NCBI RefSeq assembly: GCF_043195125.1
Contig: NZ_JBAFWR010000005.1
Direction: 5' to 3' (one strand)
Length of the DNA stretch: 64,000 bases
Origin: NCEH01 sp043195125
Lineage (GTDB): Bacteria; Pseudomonadota; Alphaproteobacteria; Rhizobiales; Xanthobacteraceae
The notes under the pieces are model-generated. The model did no database searches, had not been told where the DNA came from, and saw only the letters and a program-made list of their open reading frames with translations. The position numbers were made by a program, and so were the translations under genes. Shown here in pieces: positions 49,859 through 58,120 of this stretch (its first letter is position 1; each line of letters opens with the position of its first letter).

Positions 49859-50347
49859 ATGCGAATCTATACAGTACTTGGCGCCCTATTGGCCGGCGGC
49901 CTGATGGCCACCTCCGCCCTGGCGCAGACCGCGCCGAAAATTCAGGTCGGCGTTCTGCAATGCAAGGTCGCGCCTGCGGTCAGCTTCATCATCGGCTCGG
50001 TGCGCGACATGAGCTGCCAGCTGCTCACCGGCACGCCCAGCGCGCCCGTGGTGCGCGCGTCCTATAAGGGTACCGTCTCGCGCTTCGGCATCGATATCGG
50101 CGTCAACAACGCGGGCACGCTCAGCTGGGCGGTGTTCGCCCCGCACACCTCGCCTGCGGCCAGCGATCTCGCCGGCAAATATGTCGGCGTGAGCGCCGAT
50201 GCGGCCTGGGGCCTCGGCGGCGGCGCGAATGTGCTGCTCGGCGGCTCCAAGAGCACCATCGCCCTCCAGCCGCTCTCGCTCCAGGGCACCACCGGCGTCT
50301 CAATCGCCGCCGGCGTGTCCGACCTGACCCTCACCCCGGCAAAGTGA
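49859..50347 (+). CDS. DUF992 secreted protein, second of three
   Basis: A protein of 162 residues. Signal peptide MRIYTVLGALLAGGLMATSA then LAQ. The mature DUF992 domain, KIQVGVLQCKVAPAVSFIIG and VRDMSCQLLTG, is clearly related to the first copy (shared pattern IQVGxLxCxxAPxxxFIIGSxRxMSC), as are SYKGTVSRFGIDIGVNNAGT, YVGVSADAAWGLGGGANVLLGG and STIALQPLSLQGTTGVSIA. It differs mainly by a short insertion (TGTPSAPVV) after the second Cys. The start follows GGGGG with about 5-6 nt spacing. Twenty bases separate its stop from the third paralogue, which shares the transcript. Confidence 0.92.
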   Translation: MRIYTVLGALLAGGLMATSALAQTAPKIQVGVLQCKVAPAVSFIIGSVRDMSCQLLTGTPSAPVVRASYKGTVSRFGIDIGVNNAGTLSWAVFAPHTSPAASDLAGKYVGVSADAAWGLGGGANVLLGGSKSTIALQPLSLQGTTGVSIAAGVSDLTLTPAK

Positions 50348-50367
50348 AGCCGAACGGAGGACACGAC

Positions 50368-51033
50368 ATGGCCTCGCTCCTCCGCTCCCTTCTCCTCGGT
50401 TCGGCTGTGATGCCGGCGCTCGTCGCGCCGCTTTCGGCCGCGCAACTTGAACTGGTGCCGGGAGCGGACCAACCCGCCCCGGCCCAGACCACCGTGCAAT
50501 TGCCTACCATCCAAGCGGTACAGGCCCCGGCCCCGCAAGCCGCGCCCGTTGTGCCCGCCCCGCCGGCACCGGAGCCCGCAAAGACCGAGATGCAGAAGGT
50601 GGAATCCGGGCTGCTGGAATGCCGGGGCGAATCCGCCATCGCCTACGGCTTCGGCTCCACCCGGAAGGTGGAGTGCGAGTTTCGCGCCACCCTCGGCATG
50701 AACCAATATTACACCGGCACCCTCGACCGGGCGGGCCTGGATTTCGGCGTCTCGGATCAGGGCAGCATGCTCTGGGCGGTGCTCGCCACCACGCCCAAGC
50801 TCGGACCGGGCGCGCTCTCGGGCCAATACGTGGGTCTTTCCAGCGGCGCATCACTGGGCCCCGGCTTTTCCGCGAACGTGCTGATGGCCAAGGACGCCAA
50901 GCTCGGCATCGCCCTGCAGCCGCTGAGCGTCTCGGCCGACAGCGGGCTCAGCATCTCGCTTGCCGCCGCCACGCTCACCTTGCGCGCCACCCTTCCCCCG
51001 GTTCGCACCAACGAGCAGGTGCTCTCGCGCTGA
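50368..51033 (+). CDS. DUF992 secreted protein with Pro-rich linker, third of three
   Basis: A protein of 221 residues from the ATG at 50368 (GGAGG 7 nt upstream; an in-frame ATG at 50344 overlapping the previous gene is weaker). The signal peptide MASLLRSLLLGSAVMPALVA is followed by about 50 residues of Pro/Ala/Gln-rich linker (TVQLPTIQAVQAPAPQAAPV and so on), then a diverged DUF992 domain: ESGLLECRGESAIAYGFGS, RKVECEFRATLGMNQYYTGT, LDRAGLDFGVSDQGSMLWAV, YVGLSSGASLGPGFSANVLM and LGIALQPLSVSADSGLSISL. The Cys pair is kept. The linker suggests display away from the membrane or across the cell-wall space. Confidence 0.88.
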   Translation: MASLLRSLLLGSAVMPALVAPLSAAQLELVPGADQPAPAQTTVQLPTIQAVQAPAPQAAPVVPAPPAPEPAKTEMQKVESGLLECRGESAIAYGFGSTRKVECEFRATLGMNQYYTGTLDRAGLDFGVSDQGSMLWAVLATTPKLGPGALSGQYVGLSSGASLGPGFSANVLMAKDAKLGIALQPLSVSADSGLSISLAAATLTLRATLPPVRTNEQVLSR

Positions 51034-51063
51034 CGTCGCGAGCCCGCGCGACGGATGGCGGAG

Positions 51064-51083
51064 GTCTCACGCCACCGTGAGAC
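51064..51083. promoter_or_regulatory. 8-bp perfect inverted repeat upstream of msrP
   Basis: GTCTCACG / CGTGAGAC around CCAC lies 30 bp after the third DUF992 stop and 84 bp before msrP. It may be the terminator of the DUF992 operon or an operator for msrP; there is no T-run. Confidence 0.4.
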
Positions 51084-51167
51084 ACATACCTTAATACCGT
51101 TTACACGGGCGTTTGAATTGCCTCCCCCAGCGTTGGCTCCCAATGCTCCGAACCACGGAGGCCATTC

Positions 51168-52133
51168 ATGCTCATTCGACATAAACGCGGCTGGGAAATC
51201 CCGGAAAGCCAGGCGACGCCCGAAAGCGTCTTTCTCTCGCGGCGCGCGCTGCTGGGCGCAGGTGCGGGATTGATCGGTGCCGGCGTTCTGCCCGGCCTCG
51301 CGGCGGCGCAAGGCGCAGTGCAAGCCGACCCTTCCGCGAGCCTCTATCCCGCCAAGCGCAATCCCACCTACACGCTCGACCGCCCGGTGACGCCCGAGGA
51401 CGCGGCCAGCACGCTGAACAATTATTACGAGTTCGGCACCAATTACGATGTGGCCAAGGCCGCCGCCAAGCTGAAGGTGCGCCCTTGGACGGTGCATATC
51501 GACGGCCTCGTCGAGCAGCCGCGCGATGTCGCCATCGACGACCTGCTTAAGGCCATGCCCCTGGAAGAGCGGCTCTATCGCCACCGCTGCGTGGAAGCGT
51601 GGTCCATGGCCGTGCCTTGGACCGGCTTTCCCTTGAAGGCGCTGGTGGATTACGCCAAGCCGCTGAGCGGAGCGAAATATGTGCGGTTCGAGACCTTTCT
51701 CGACCGCGACGTGGCGCCGGGCCAATACGGCCGCTTCTATCCCTGGCCCTATGTGGAAGGGGTCACGATCGAGGAAGCCACCAACGATCTCGCCTTCATG
51801 GTCACGGGCATTTACGGCAAGCCCGCGCCCAACCAGTTCGGCGCCCCGCTGCGCCTCGCCCTGCCCTGGAAATACGGCTTCAAATCCGCCAAGGCGATCG
51901 TGAAGATCTCGTTCGTGGAGAAGCGGCCGAAGAGCTTCTGGGAAGTGGTGCAGGGCGCGGAATACGGCTTCTGGGCCAATGTGAATCCCGCCGTCTCCCA
52001 TCCCCGCTGGAGCCAGGCGACCGAGAAGGACATCGCCACCGGCGAGCGTCGCCCTACCCTGATTTACAACGGCTATGGGGAATATGTCGCGTCGCTCTAC
52101 ACCGGGCTGGAGAAGGAAAAGCTCTTCATGTGA
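51168..52133 (+). CDS. msrP: Protein-methionine-sulfoxide reductase catalytic subunit (molybdopterin)
   Basis: A protein of 321 residues. A twin-arginine signal (LSRRALLGAGAGLIGAGVLP) precedes the mature enzyme. The molybdopterin-binding fold shows YYEFGTNYDVAKAAAKLKVR, then the Mo-ligating Cys in YRHRCVEAWSMAVPWTGFPL (near 143), KYVRFETFLDRD and GAPLRLALPWKYGFKSAKAI. MsrP repairs oxidised periplasmic methionines. Its electrons normally come from the heme membrane partner MsrQ, usually encoded next to it. Here the next gene is an unrelated ClpP-like protein on the other strand, so msrQ must be elsewhere or the donor differs. CGGAGG lies about 12 nt upstream of the ATG. Confidence 0.94.
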   Translation: MLIRHKRGWEIPESQATPESVFLSRRALLGAGAGLIGAGVLPGLAAAQGAVQADPSASLYPAKRNPTYTLDRPVTPEDAASTLNNYYEFGTNYDVAKAAAKLKVRPWTVHIDGLVEQPRDVAIDDLLKAMPLEERLYRHRCVEAWSMAVPWTGFPLKALVDYAKPLSGAKYVRFETFLDRDVAPGQYGRFYPWPYVEGVTIEEATNDLAFMVTGIYGKPAPNQFGAPLRLALPWKYGFKSAKAIVKISFVEKRPKSFWEVVQGAEYGFWANVNPAVSHPRWSQATEKDIATGERRPTLIYNGYGEYVASLYTGLEKEKLFM

Positions 52134-52139
52134 GCGCGC

Positions 52140-52949
52140 TTACCCGCGCGGCGGCACAGGTGTCGCCGGCGGGTTCGCAAGCGGCCCGAGGGCCGGCGTG
52201 GTGAGTTTCAGCCGCGCCATTTCCTCGGGCGTGAAATAAAACAGCTTGTCCTTCGGCGTCTCCATGGCGCGCAGCCACACTTCCAAATCCACCCCCATGT
52301 CGCGCAGATAGCGCTGGCATTCGGCGGAAACCCGCTGCGCCTGCGCCATACCGTCGGGCGGTGCGGCGCCTGCCGGAACGCTCGCGCCGTACACCTGGTG
52401 AACACCGAGCGCCGCCTTTTTCCCCACCCGCCGCTCCGTTCCGCCGGAGAACACCAGCGGACAGGAGGAGGCGCAATAGGCGCCCGCCGGCACTTCGGTG
52501 GCAAATCCCTTGGCGCGGATCAGCCGGCCCATGGCGAGCGCATCCTGAACCGAGCCGCCGGGCGAGCGCAGCACCACGGTCTTCACATAGGAGCCGCGCT
52601 TCTCCACCTCCGCCGCGAACAGGGCCGCCGTGCCGGGCGCGATGGTGCCGGTCGCGGCAAGACGGCCGTCGCTCTGGAGATCGAACGTCATGGGCGCATT
52701 GAGCGCGCCGTCGGCGGCGGGCGCCTCCGGCCCGCCCTCCCGCGCCGGGCCGAGGGGCGCGGCGGGCGGCGTCTCCAGGCCTGGAACCGGCGCCGAGAGC
52801 GCGGCCTGGGCTTTGCGAAGCTGGCCGAAATCCTGCACCAGCATGGTGGCGCTGGCGATCAGCAGCCCCGCGAACAGCAGATGCAGCAAGGCATCGTCGG
52901 GGCGCCTGCGCCAGTCGCGCAGTGCCTGAAGGAAGACGGCCGGGGTCAT
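52140..52949 (-). CDS. Membrane-anchored ClpP/crotonase-like predicted periplasmic protein (COG3904-like)
   Basis: A protein of 269 residues. An N-terminal anchor (LLHLLFAGLLIASATMLVQD, about 21-40) is followed by a Pro/Ala linker and then a ClpP/crotonase-like domain (about 88-215): TGTIAPGTAALFAAEVEKRG, VVLRSPGGSVQDALAMGRLI and EVPAGAYCASSCPLVFSGGT. SPGGS and the CASSC segment occupy the positions where the oxyanion loop and the catalytic Ser of SppA/ClpP-type enzymes sit; the Ser pair within ASSC could be nucleophilic. The tail is Pro-rich. COG3904-like proteins are predicted periplasmic proteases of unknown target. Its neighbour upstream, 5 nt away, is a multi-TM protein, so they are in one operon. 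Confidence 0.82.
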   Translation of the reverse strand: MTPAVFLQALRDWRRRPDDALLHLLFAGLLIASATMLVQDFGQLRKAQAALSAPVPGLETPPAAPLGPAREGGPEAPAADGALNAPMTFDLQSDGRLAATGTIAPGTAALFAAEVEKRGSYVKTVVLRSPGGSVQDALAMGRLIRAKGFATEVPAGAYCASSCPLVFSGGTERRVGKKAALGVHQVYGASVPAGAAPPDGMAQAQRVSAECQRYLRDMGVDLEVWLRAMETPKDKLFYFTPEEMARLKLTTPALGPLANPPATPVPPRG

Positions 52950-52954
52950 GGCGA

Positions 52955-54334
52955 TCAGTCGCGCTTGGCCGGGCGCAGGCCGTGGCCGTGCAAGGTCGTC
53001 ACCTTTTCCTCGTCCGCCGGCTCGGGCGGCTGCACCGACGGCGGCGCGGCCGCACGGGGCATCTCGGCATGGAGCGCCTCCGCCGGTTCGGCGATGTCGG
53101 CCCGCTGCGGCGCGGCGGGCGCGATGGCGAGATCGGGAACCAGCGGCGCGCGCAAATCCGCATGCGCCTGCTCGACCGCGCGGGCCATGCGCAGGGCGGC
53201 GAGCAGTTCGCCGGCGGTCATGGTGTCCGTGCCCGCCTGGGGCTGGCCCTCACGGCGCAGGCTGGCGTGGACGATGCACAGGATGAACACGAGCACCGCC
53301 GGCAGAAGGTCGATGGAGATGGCGCCCGCCCAGCTCGGGATGAAATCGGAGGCATAGCGCAGCACCGCTTCGGCGGGCGAGATGTGCTCGAAACGCGGCG
53401 GCACGTAAGCCGGCATCTGGATCACCTTGTCCGCCGCGCCCGCGAGCGCTTTCGACTGCGCCGCCACCGCCCCCTGCACCCGGCCCACCACCTCGTTCTG
53501 CCGCCCGACCACATCCGGGGAGCGCCCATCGGCGGCGGGCGCGATGAAGCCAGAGGCGAAATCGGTGGCCGCGCGCTTCACCGCCGGTGCAATGGAGGCC
53601 TGCTGGAGCGCGGTCAGCACACCCGCGAGCGCGGTCGCCTCGCCGCCGAAGGCGTCGGCGCGCGGCGTCACGCGCCCCGAGCCGGAGGCCAGCTCACGCA
53701 TGGTGGCAAGATGCTTGGCGCCTTGGTCATAGGCCTCCTTCACCTTGTCGCCGGAAGCCGCGACCTCCTTGGAAAGAGCGCCGAGCTGGCTCGCCATTTG
53801 GGTCAGCAGTTGCACCACGGTGCCGGACCCGGTGGTGCCGGTGAGCGAGCCGGTGCGCTCGGCATCCGCCAGTTGGGAGAACCGCGCGGCCGCCATGGCG
53901 ATATCGGGCGCCAAGCCCTGCGCGGCCAACGCCTTGCCGTGATTTTCCTCCAGCGCGCGGTCGTAATCCTCGATCGCCCGTCCCATGTGCTGCTCGATGG
54001 CGGCGGAGCCCGCGAGCGCGCTCGCGTTCAGCCACGAGCACATGGCGACGATCATCAAAGATCCCAGAGCCATGGCACCGAACATCAGGGCTCGGCTCGC
54101 GGCATCCTCCACGTGGGGCAGGAAGCGCATCATGAAGGTCCAGAAGGCATAGATGCCGACGGACACCGCGACTGAATAGATGATGGCCGCGAAGAACACC
54201 GCCGTGGCGCTGCCGTCCAGCAATTCCCGCACGCCGATATAGGTATAAACTCCGCTTGCAAGGGCAAGCACCATCAAGCAGATGCGCGCCGTCGTCTCAA
54301 GTTGACGCACACCATCCCGCAGGGCCGTGGCCAT
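52955..54334 (-). CDS. Multi-TM protein with helical domain and Pro-rich tail, hypothetical
   Basis: A protein of about 459 residues, from the ATG at 54334 with GGAG 6 nt upstream (an ATG at 54346 is also possible). Predicted membrane segments lie at residues 17-36 (ARICLMVLALASGVYTYIGV), 45-68, 82-102 and about 335-358 (AISIDLLPAVLVFILCIVHA). Between the third and fourth lies about 230 residues of helical, Ala-rich sequence, with IEQHMGRAIEDYDRALEENHG at the start, that may be a periplasmic domain or coiled coil. The last 95 residues are Ala/Pro-rich and end in a basic tail. I do not recognise the family. Tight spacing to the ClpP-like gene downstream suggests a joint envelope function. Confidence 0.72.
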   Translation of the reverse strand: MATALRDGVRQLETTARICLMVLALASGVYTYIGVRELLDGSATAVFFAAIIYSVAVSVGIYAFWTFMMRFLPHVEDAASRALMFGAMALGSLMIVAMCSWLNASALAGSAAIEQHMGRAIEDYDRALEENHGKALAAQGLAPDIAMAAARFSQLADAERTGSLTGTTGSGTVVQLLTQMASQLGALSKEVAASGDKVKEAYDQGAKHLATMRELASGSGRVTPRADAFGGEATALAGVLTALQQASIAPAVKRAATDFASGFIAPAADGRSPDVVGRQNEVVGRVQGAVAAQSKALAGAADKVIQMPAYVPPRFEHISPAEAVLRYASDFIPSWAGAISIDLLPAVLVFILCIVHASLRREGQPQAGTDTMTAGELLAALRMARAVEQAHADLRAPLVPDLAIAPAAPQRADIAEPAEALHAEMPRAAAPPSVQPPEPADEEKVTTLHGHGLRPAKRD

Positions 54335-54459
54335 GGCGATCTCCATGCACGCCCCGCGGGGCTGCATCAATGTCTGTAGGAACAGTCAGATGATGCAGGA
54401 TTAACCATGAAATCGGTCGGCATTTTGTTGCGATTACGCCGATTTCGGCCGTGCCGCGT

Positions 54460-55761
54460 TCAAGCTTCCTCTACGTTCGCCCGCCGCTCCGGCTCGGCGA
54501 AGCCGGCCACCATGCCATCTGCCTCGAACGGCCGCGCGACCTCCACGAAGGTGTCGGGGTAGAAGCCGTTGAAATGGGTGCGCAGGGACAGAGAATAGGC
54601 GCCGATATGGCCGATCTCGATCCAGTCCCCGGTGTCGATGCTCTCGGGCAGATAGAAGGGGCGCGAGAGCACGTCCACGCTGTCGCAGGTGGCGCCATAG
54701 ATGCGGAACGGCACCACCTTGTCCGAGGAGCCGACGCGGCGCCGCCGGGCGGGATCGGGAATGTGGCGGGCGGGCAGCAGGATCTTGCCGGTCCAGCTGT
54801 CGGACAGCGAGGCCCAGATGCCGTCGTTGATATAGAGCCGCTGCCCCTTCTTCAGCAGCACCCGCACGATCACCGAAAAGGCGCGGGCGACAATCACGCG
54901 CCCCGGTTCCGCCACCAGGGGCGTATCGGCAAAGCCATGGCGCTTCACCGCGTCCATCACGGTTCCCATCAGGTCCGGCAAGGGTGGCAGGGCCGGCGCC
55001 GGGCGGCGCGGGTCCTCGGCATAATGGGCCGGAAACCCGCCGCCGATGTCGAGCACCGCGATCGGCACCTTGGCGATGTCCCGCACCTCGGCGGCGGTTG
55101 AGATGGCGCGCTCATAGGTGGCGGGGTCCACCATCTGGCTGCCCACGTGAAAGGCGATGCCGCAGCGAAAGCCGATGTGGTGGATGCGCTGGAGCAGTTC
55201 GGCCGCATGCATGGGCGCCGCGCCGAACTTCTTGGAGAGTTCGTAGGCCGCCTCCCCCTTGCTGGCGATGCGGACGAACAAGGTGATCTGCGTCGGGTCG
55301 AGATCGAGCGCCCGCACCATGCGCAGGATCTTGGCGACCTCGTCCTCATGGTCCAGCGCCAGCACGGAAATGCCGTAGCGCTCCAAGGCGAGGCGGATAT
55401 CCGACTGTGCTTTCACCGGGTGCATGTAGAGCAGCTCGGCCCGCGGCGCGGCGGCACGGGCGGCGGCGAATTCCGCCGGGCTCGCCACGTCGAACGCGGC
55501 GATGCCGAGGTCGGCGAGGGTTTCCAGCACCATGGGCTCGCCATTGGTCTTTACCGCATAGGCGGTCTTGCCGGGAAAGGCGGAAAGAAAGGCGCGCGCA
55601 TCCGCCCGCAGCACCGAGGGGCGGAAGCAATAGACCGGCTGATCCGGCCGCAGGCGCAGCGCCGCCTCGCGTCCGGTTTCGAAGCGCGCCAGGGCGCCCT
55701 GCCCTTCTCCCACCGCTTGCGATGCGCCGATGATCTCGGGGGCGAAGCGGGTGTGCGACAT
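54460..55761 (-). CDS. Fold type III PLP-dependent ornithine/lysine/diaminopimelate decarboxylase-like enzyme
   Basis: A protein of 433 residues from the ATG at 55761 (GAGGGATG about 5 nt before it). The alanine-racemase-type barrel has PGKTAYAVKTNGEPMVLETL with the PLP Lys (near 70), FRCGIAFHVGSQMVDPATYE, VAVLDIGGGFPAHYAEDPRR-like sequence seen as IAVLDIGGGFPAHYAED, and LVAEPGRVIVARAFSVIV. The substrate loop GATCDSVDVL matches eukaryotic-type ornithine decarboxylases. Bacterial relatives make putrescine or cadaverine; the N- and C-terminal extensions make it longer than the usual 377-residue rhizobial enzyme. It probably feeds polyamine synthesis, but the substrate is unproven. The frame is open to 56331 without homology. 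Confidence 0.88.
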   Translation of the reverse strand: MSHTRFAPEIIGASQAVGEGQGALARFETGREAALRLRPDQPVYCFRPSVLRADARAFLSAFPGKTAYAVKTNGEPMVLETLADLGIAAFDVASPAEFAAARAAAPRAELLYMHPVKAQSDIRLALERYGISVLALDHEDEVAKILRMVRALDLDPTQITLFVRIASKGEAAYELSKKFGAAPMHAAELLQRIHHIGFRCGIAFHVGSQMVDPATYERAISTAAEVRDIAKVPIAVLDIGGGFPAHYAEDPRRPAPALPPLPDLMGTVMDAVKRHGFADTPLVAEPGRVIVARAFSVIVRVLLKKGQRLYINDGIWASLSDSWTGKILLPARHIPDPARRRRVGSSDKVVPFRIYGATCDSVDVLSRPFYLPESIDTGDWIEIGHIGAYSLSLRTHFNGFYPDTFVEVARPFEADGMVAGFAEPERRANVEEA

Positions 55762-55992
55762 GCGGGCATCCCTCTCGTTGACGCTGCGGGAGCGTGATGG
55801 CGGGGCGGCCTCGCCCATGGCACCCGGGCGGGCGCGGGTTCGGTCCGAAGCGGCATGATGCCGGAATTTCGCAGCACAAGGATGGCGGGACGATCGCTTT
55901 TTCCGCCGGTGTGTCTCCGCTGCGCTTGACCGGGACAATTGCCGGTTCCATCGTCCCGCCAAATATCGGATTGTAGTGACGGGAGAGTGGGA

Positions 55993-56457
55993 ATGGGTCG
56001 CACGATGCGCAGCGGGCGGGCTTTTGCCGGGATCGCGGCCATGTTGGCCGGTCTCGCCGTTGGAGTGCCTGCCAAGGCTGCGAGCATTCTCGACAATTTC
56101 TGGCTGCCCAACGACAGCTATAGCGGCGACCTTCCCGCCTGCACCGAGCCGCTCGCGCTCGGCACCATCTCCATGCGCTTTGCCGAGACCGAGCGCATGT
56201 ATTGGAACGCGCCGCTGAACATCGTGTCCTATTCCAACGTGCGCGAAACCGCCTTCCGCCCCTGGGGCGAGGCGTTCCAGCCGCGCCGCTATTGCACCGC
56301 CAAGGTGGTGCTCTCGGACAACAAGATCCACCAGATCGACTATTCCATCATCGAGGACTCCAGCTTCCAGGGCTACACCTGGGGCGTGGAATGGTGCGTG
56401 AACGGGCTGGATCGCAATCTGGCCTACGCGCCCGGCTGCAAGATGGCCCGTCCGTGA
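55993..56457 (+). CDS. Small exported protein coupled to RNase T2
   Basis: A protein of 154 residues from the ATG at 55993 (GGGAGA upstream). The signal peptide contains RAFAGIAAMLAGLAVGVPAK and a probable cleavage at AKA-A. The mature part reads ASILDNFWLPNDSYSGDLPA, CTEPLALGTISMRFAETERM and RRYCTAKVVLSDNKIHQIDY, and ends VEWCVNGLDRNLAYAPGCKM. Four Cys could make two disulfides. I know the sequence type as a conserved alphaproteobacterial hypothetical without function. Its stop overlaps the GTG of the RNase T2 gene (GTGA), so it is translated with it and may inhibit, fold or deliver the nuclease in the periplasm. Confidence 0.8.
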   Translation: MGRTMRSGRAFAGIAAMLAGLAVGVPAKAASILDNFWLPNDSYSGDLPACTEPLALGTISMRFAETERMYWNAPLNIVSYSNVRETAFRPWGEAFQPRRYCTAKVVLSDNKIHQIDYSIIEDSSFQGYTWGVEWCVNGLDRNLAYAPGCKMARP

Positions 56458-57119
56458 TTCGACGCTTCTGCGCCGCCGCGCTGCTGCTGCTCCTCGCGGC
56501 GGCGGGTGCGGCGCGGGCCGAGACGCCGGGTACGCCCGGCGCTTTTGATTTCTATATCCTCGCTTTGTCCTGGTCGCCGACCTATTGCGCGGAACAGACC
56601 CGCGCCGACGGCGCCCAATGCCGCGCTGGCCGGCCGTTCGGCTTCATCGTCCACGGCCTGTGGCCGCAGAACGAGCGCGGCTATCCCCAATCTTGCCAGA
56701 ATCCGGCGCCCTACATTCCCAACGAGACGCTCAATGGCATCCAGGACCTGATGCCGAGCCGCGGCCTCGTGATCCACGAATGGCGTCGGCACGGCACCTG
56801 CTCGGGCCTTCCGCCCGATGCCTTCTTCGCCAAGCTGCGGGCGGCACGCGAGAAAATCACCATACCGACGGCGTTCATCGCCCCCACCGAGGCCGCCACG
56901 GTGACCCCCGCCGAGATGGAGAGCGCCTTCATCGCCGCCAATCCCGGCCTGACGAACGAGATGATCGCTGTCGATTGCGGCGCCAACCGCTTGCGCGAAG
57001 TGCGGGTTTGCTTCAGCAAGGACCTTACATTTCGGCCCTGTCCCGAAGCGGACCGGCGGGGATGCCGGGCCGGGCGCACCCTGCAGGTTCCCCCTGTGCC
57101 GGCGCCTCCCGCGCGATAG
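56454..57119 (+). CDS. Ribonuclease T2 family protein (periplasmic)
   Basis: A protein of 221 residues with a GTG start at 56454. The signal peptide (FCAAALLLLLAAAGAARA) is followed by the RNase T2 domain. FDFYILALSWSPTYC lies near the N terminus, CAS-1 is in GRPFGFIVHGLWPQNERGYP (catalytic His near 62), and CAS-2 is in GLVIHEWRRHGTCSGLPPDA (catalytic His, Glu and His near 101-107). The enzyme cleaves RNA 3' of any base through a 2',3'-cyclic intermediate. Periplasmic RNase I (rna) is the enterobacterial counterpart. The four-nt overlap with the upstream small secreted gene suggests a functional pair. The product could scavenge extracellular RNA or process envelope RNA. Confidence 0.94.
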   Translation: MIRRFCAAALLLLLAAAGAARAETPGTPGAFDFYILALSWSPTYCAEQTRADGAQCRAGRPFGFIVHGLWPQNERGYPQSCQNPAPYIPNETLNGIQDLMPSRGLVIHEWRRHGTCSGLPPDAFFAKLRAAREKITIPTAFIAPTEAATVTPAEMESAFIAANPGLTNEMIAVDCGANRLREVRVCFSKDLTFRPCPEADRRGCRAGRTLQVPPVPAPPAR

Positions 57120-57158
57120 GGCGCAGCGAAGGCCGACGCCGCCCATGACGTATCGCCG

Positions 57159-58010
57159 ATGAATTATCGCCACGCCTTCCATGCGGGAAACGCCGCCGAC
57201 GTGATGAAGCACGCCGCCCTCGCCCGCGTGCTTGCCTATCTCAACAAGAAGGACGCGCCCTATCGCGTGCTCGATACCCACGCGGGCGCCGGGCTCTACG
57301 ATCTCGGCGGCGCCTCGGCGCAGCGCACCGGCGAAGCGGACGCCGGCATCGAGCGGGTGCTGGAAGCCGACCTTCCCGCCCCGGCGGCCGAACTGCTGGC
57401 GCCCTATCTCGACGCGGTGCGCCATCTGCGCACCTATGCCGGCGCGCGCCGCTATCCCGGCTCCCCCGCCCTGGCGATGGCGCTGGCCCGGCCGCAGGAT
57501 CGCTTCCTGTTCTCCGAACTGCATTTCGAAGAGCGCGCGAAGCTGGAGAAGAACGTCGGCGACGACCCGCGCGTGAAGGTGCTGTCGCAGGATGGCTGGA
57601 ACGCCATCGCCGCCCATCTGCCGCCGCGCGAACGGCGCGGCGTCGTGCTGGTGGACCCGCCGTTCGAGGAAGGCGGCGAGTTCCAGCGCCTCGTGGGCGC
57701 CCTCACCACCTTCCGTGAGCGGTTCGCCACGGGCATCCTTATGCTCTGGTATCCCATTAAGGATCTGCGGGCGGTGGATGCGTTCCGCCGTGAGGTGGCT
57801 CAGGTGGGCCTGCCGAAGACGCTACGGGTGGAGCTGGATTTCGCCGAGGTGCGCACCACTACGGCCCTCTCCGGCAGCGGGCTCATCATCGTCAATCCGC
57901 CCTTCACATTGGCGGATGAGATGCGGGTCATCCTGACCGCGCTCGCACCGCTGCTGGCCCATGACGGCAAGGGCCGCTCGCGCATCTCCTGGATCGTACC
58001 CGAGCGCTGA
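57159..58010 (+). CDS. rlmJ: 23S rRNA (adenine(2030)-N(6))-methyltransferase
   Basis: A protein of 283 residues beginning MNYRHAFHAGNAADVMKHAA, the invariant opening of RlmJ. The SAM-binding motif is near YRVLDTHAGAGLYDLGGASA, and the catalytic DPPF (an NPPY variant) is in RGVVLVDPPFEEGGEFQRLV (near 165). ILMLWYPIKDLRAVDAFRRE follows the active site, and the C-terminal motif SGSGLIIVNPPFTLADEMR completes the family pattern. It methylates A2030 of 23S rRNA. The ATG at 57159 is confirmed by the conserved N terminus. A weak hairpin (CCCCTT / AAGGGG) around 58055-58080 may end its transcript. Confidence 0.96.
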   Translation: MNYRHAFHAGNAADVMKHAALARVLAYLNKKDAPYRVLDTHAGAGLYDLGGASAQRTGEADAGIERVLEADLPAPAAELLAPYLDAVRHLRTYAGARRYPGSPALAMALARPQDRFLFSELHFEERAKLEKNVGDDPRVKVLSQDGWNAIAAHLPPRERRGVVLVDPPFEEGGEFQRLVGALTTFRERFATGILMLWYPIKDLRAVDAFRREVAQVGLPKTLRVELDFAEVRTTTALSGSGLIIVNPPFTLADEMRVILTALAPLLAHDGKGRSRISWIVPER

Positions 58011-58120
58011 GTTCGCGCCCTGCGCGCGCCCCATGCGAAAAAATCCATAAGGCCCCTTCTCGCATATGGGAAAGGGGTTTAGCTCTGCTGCGGGACCCTC
58101 ACGCCAGAAGAGCCAGCCTC

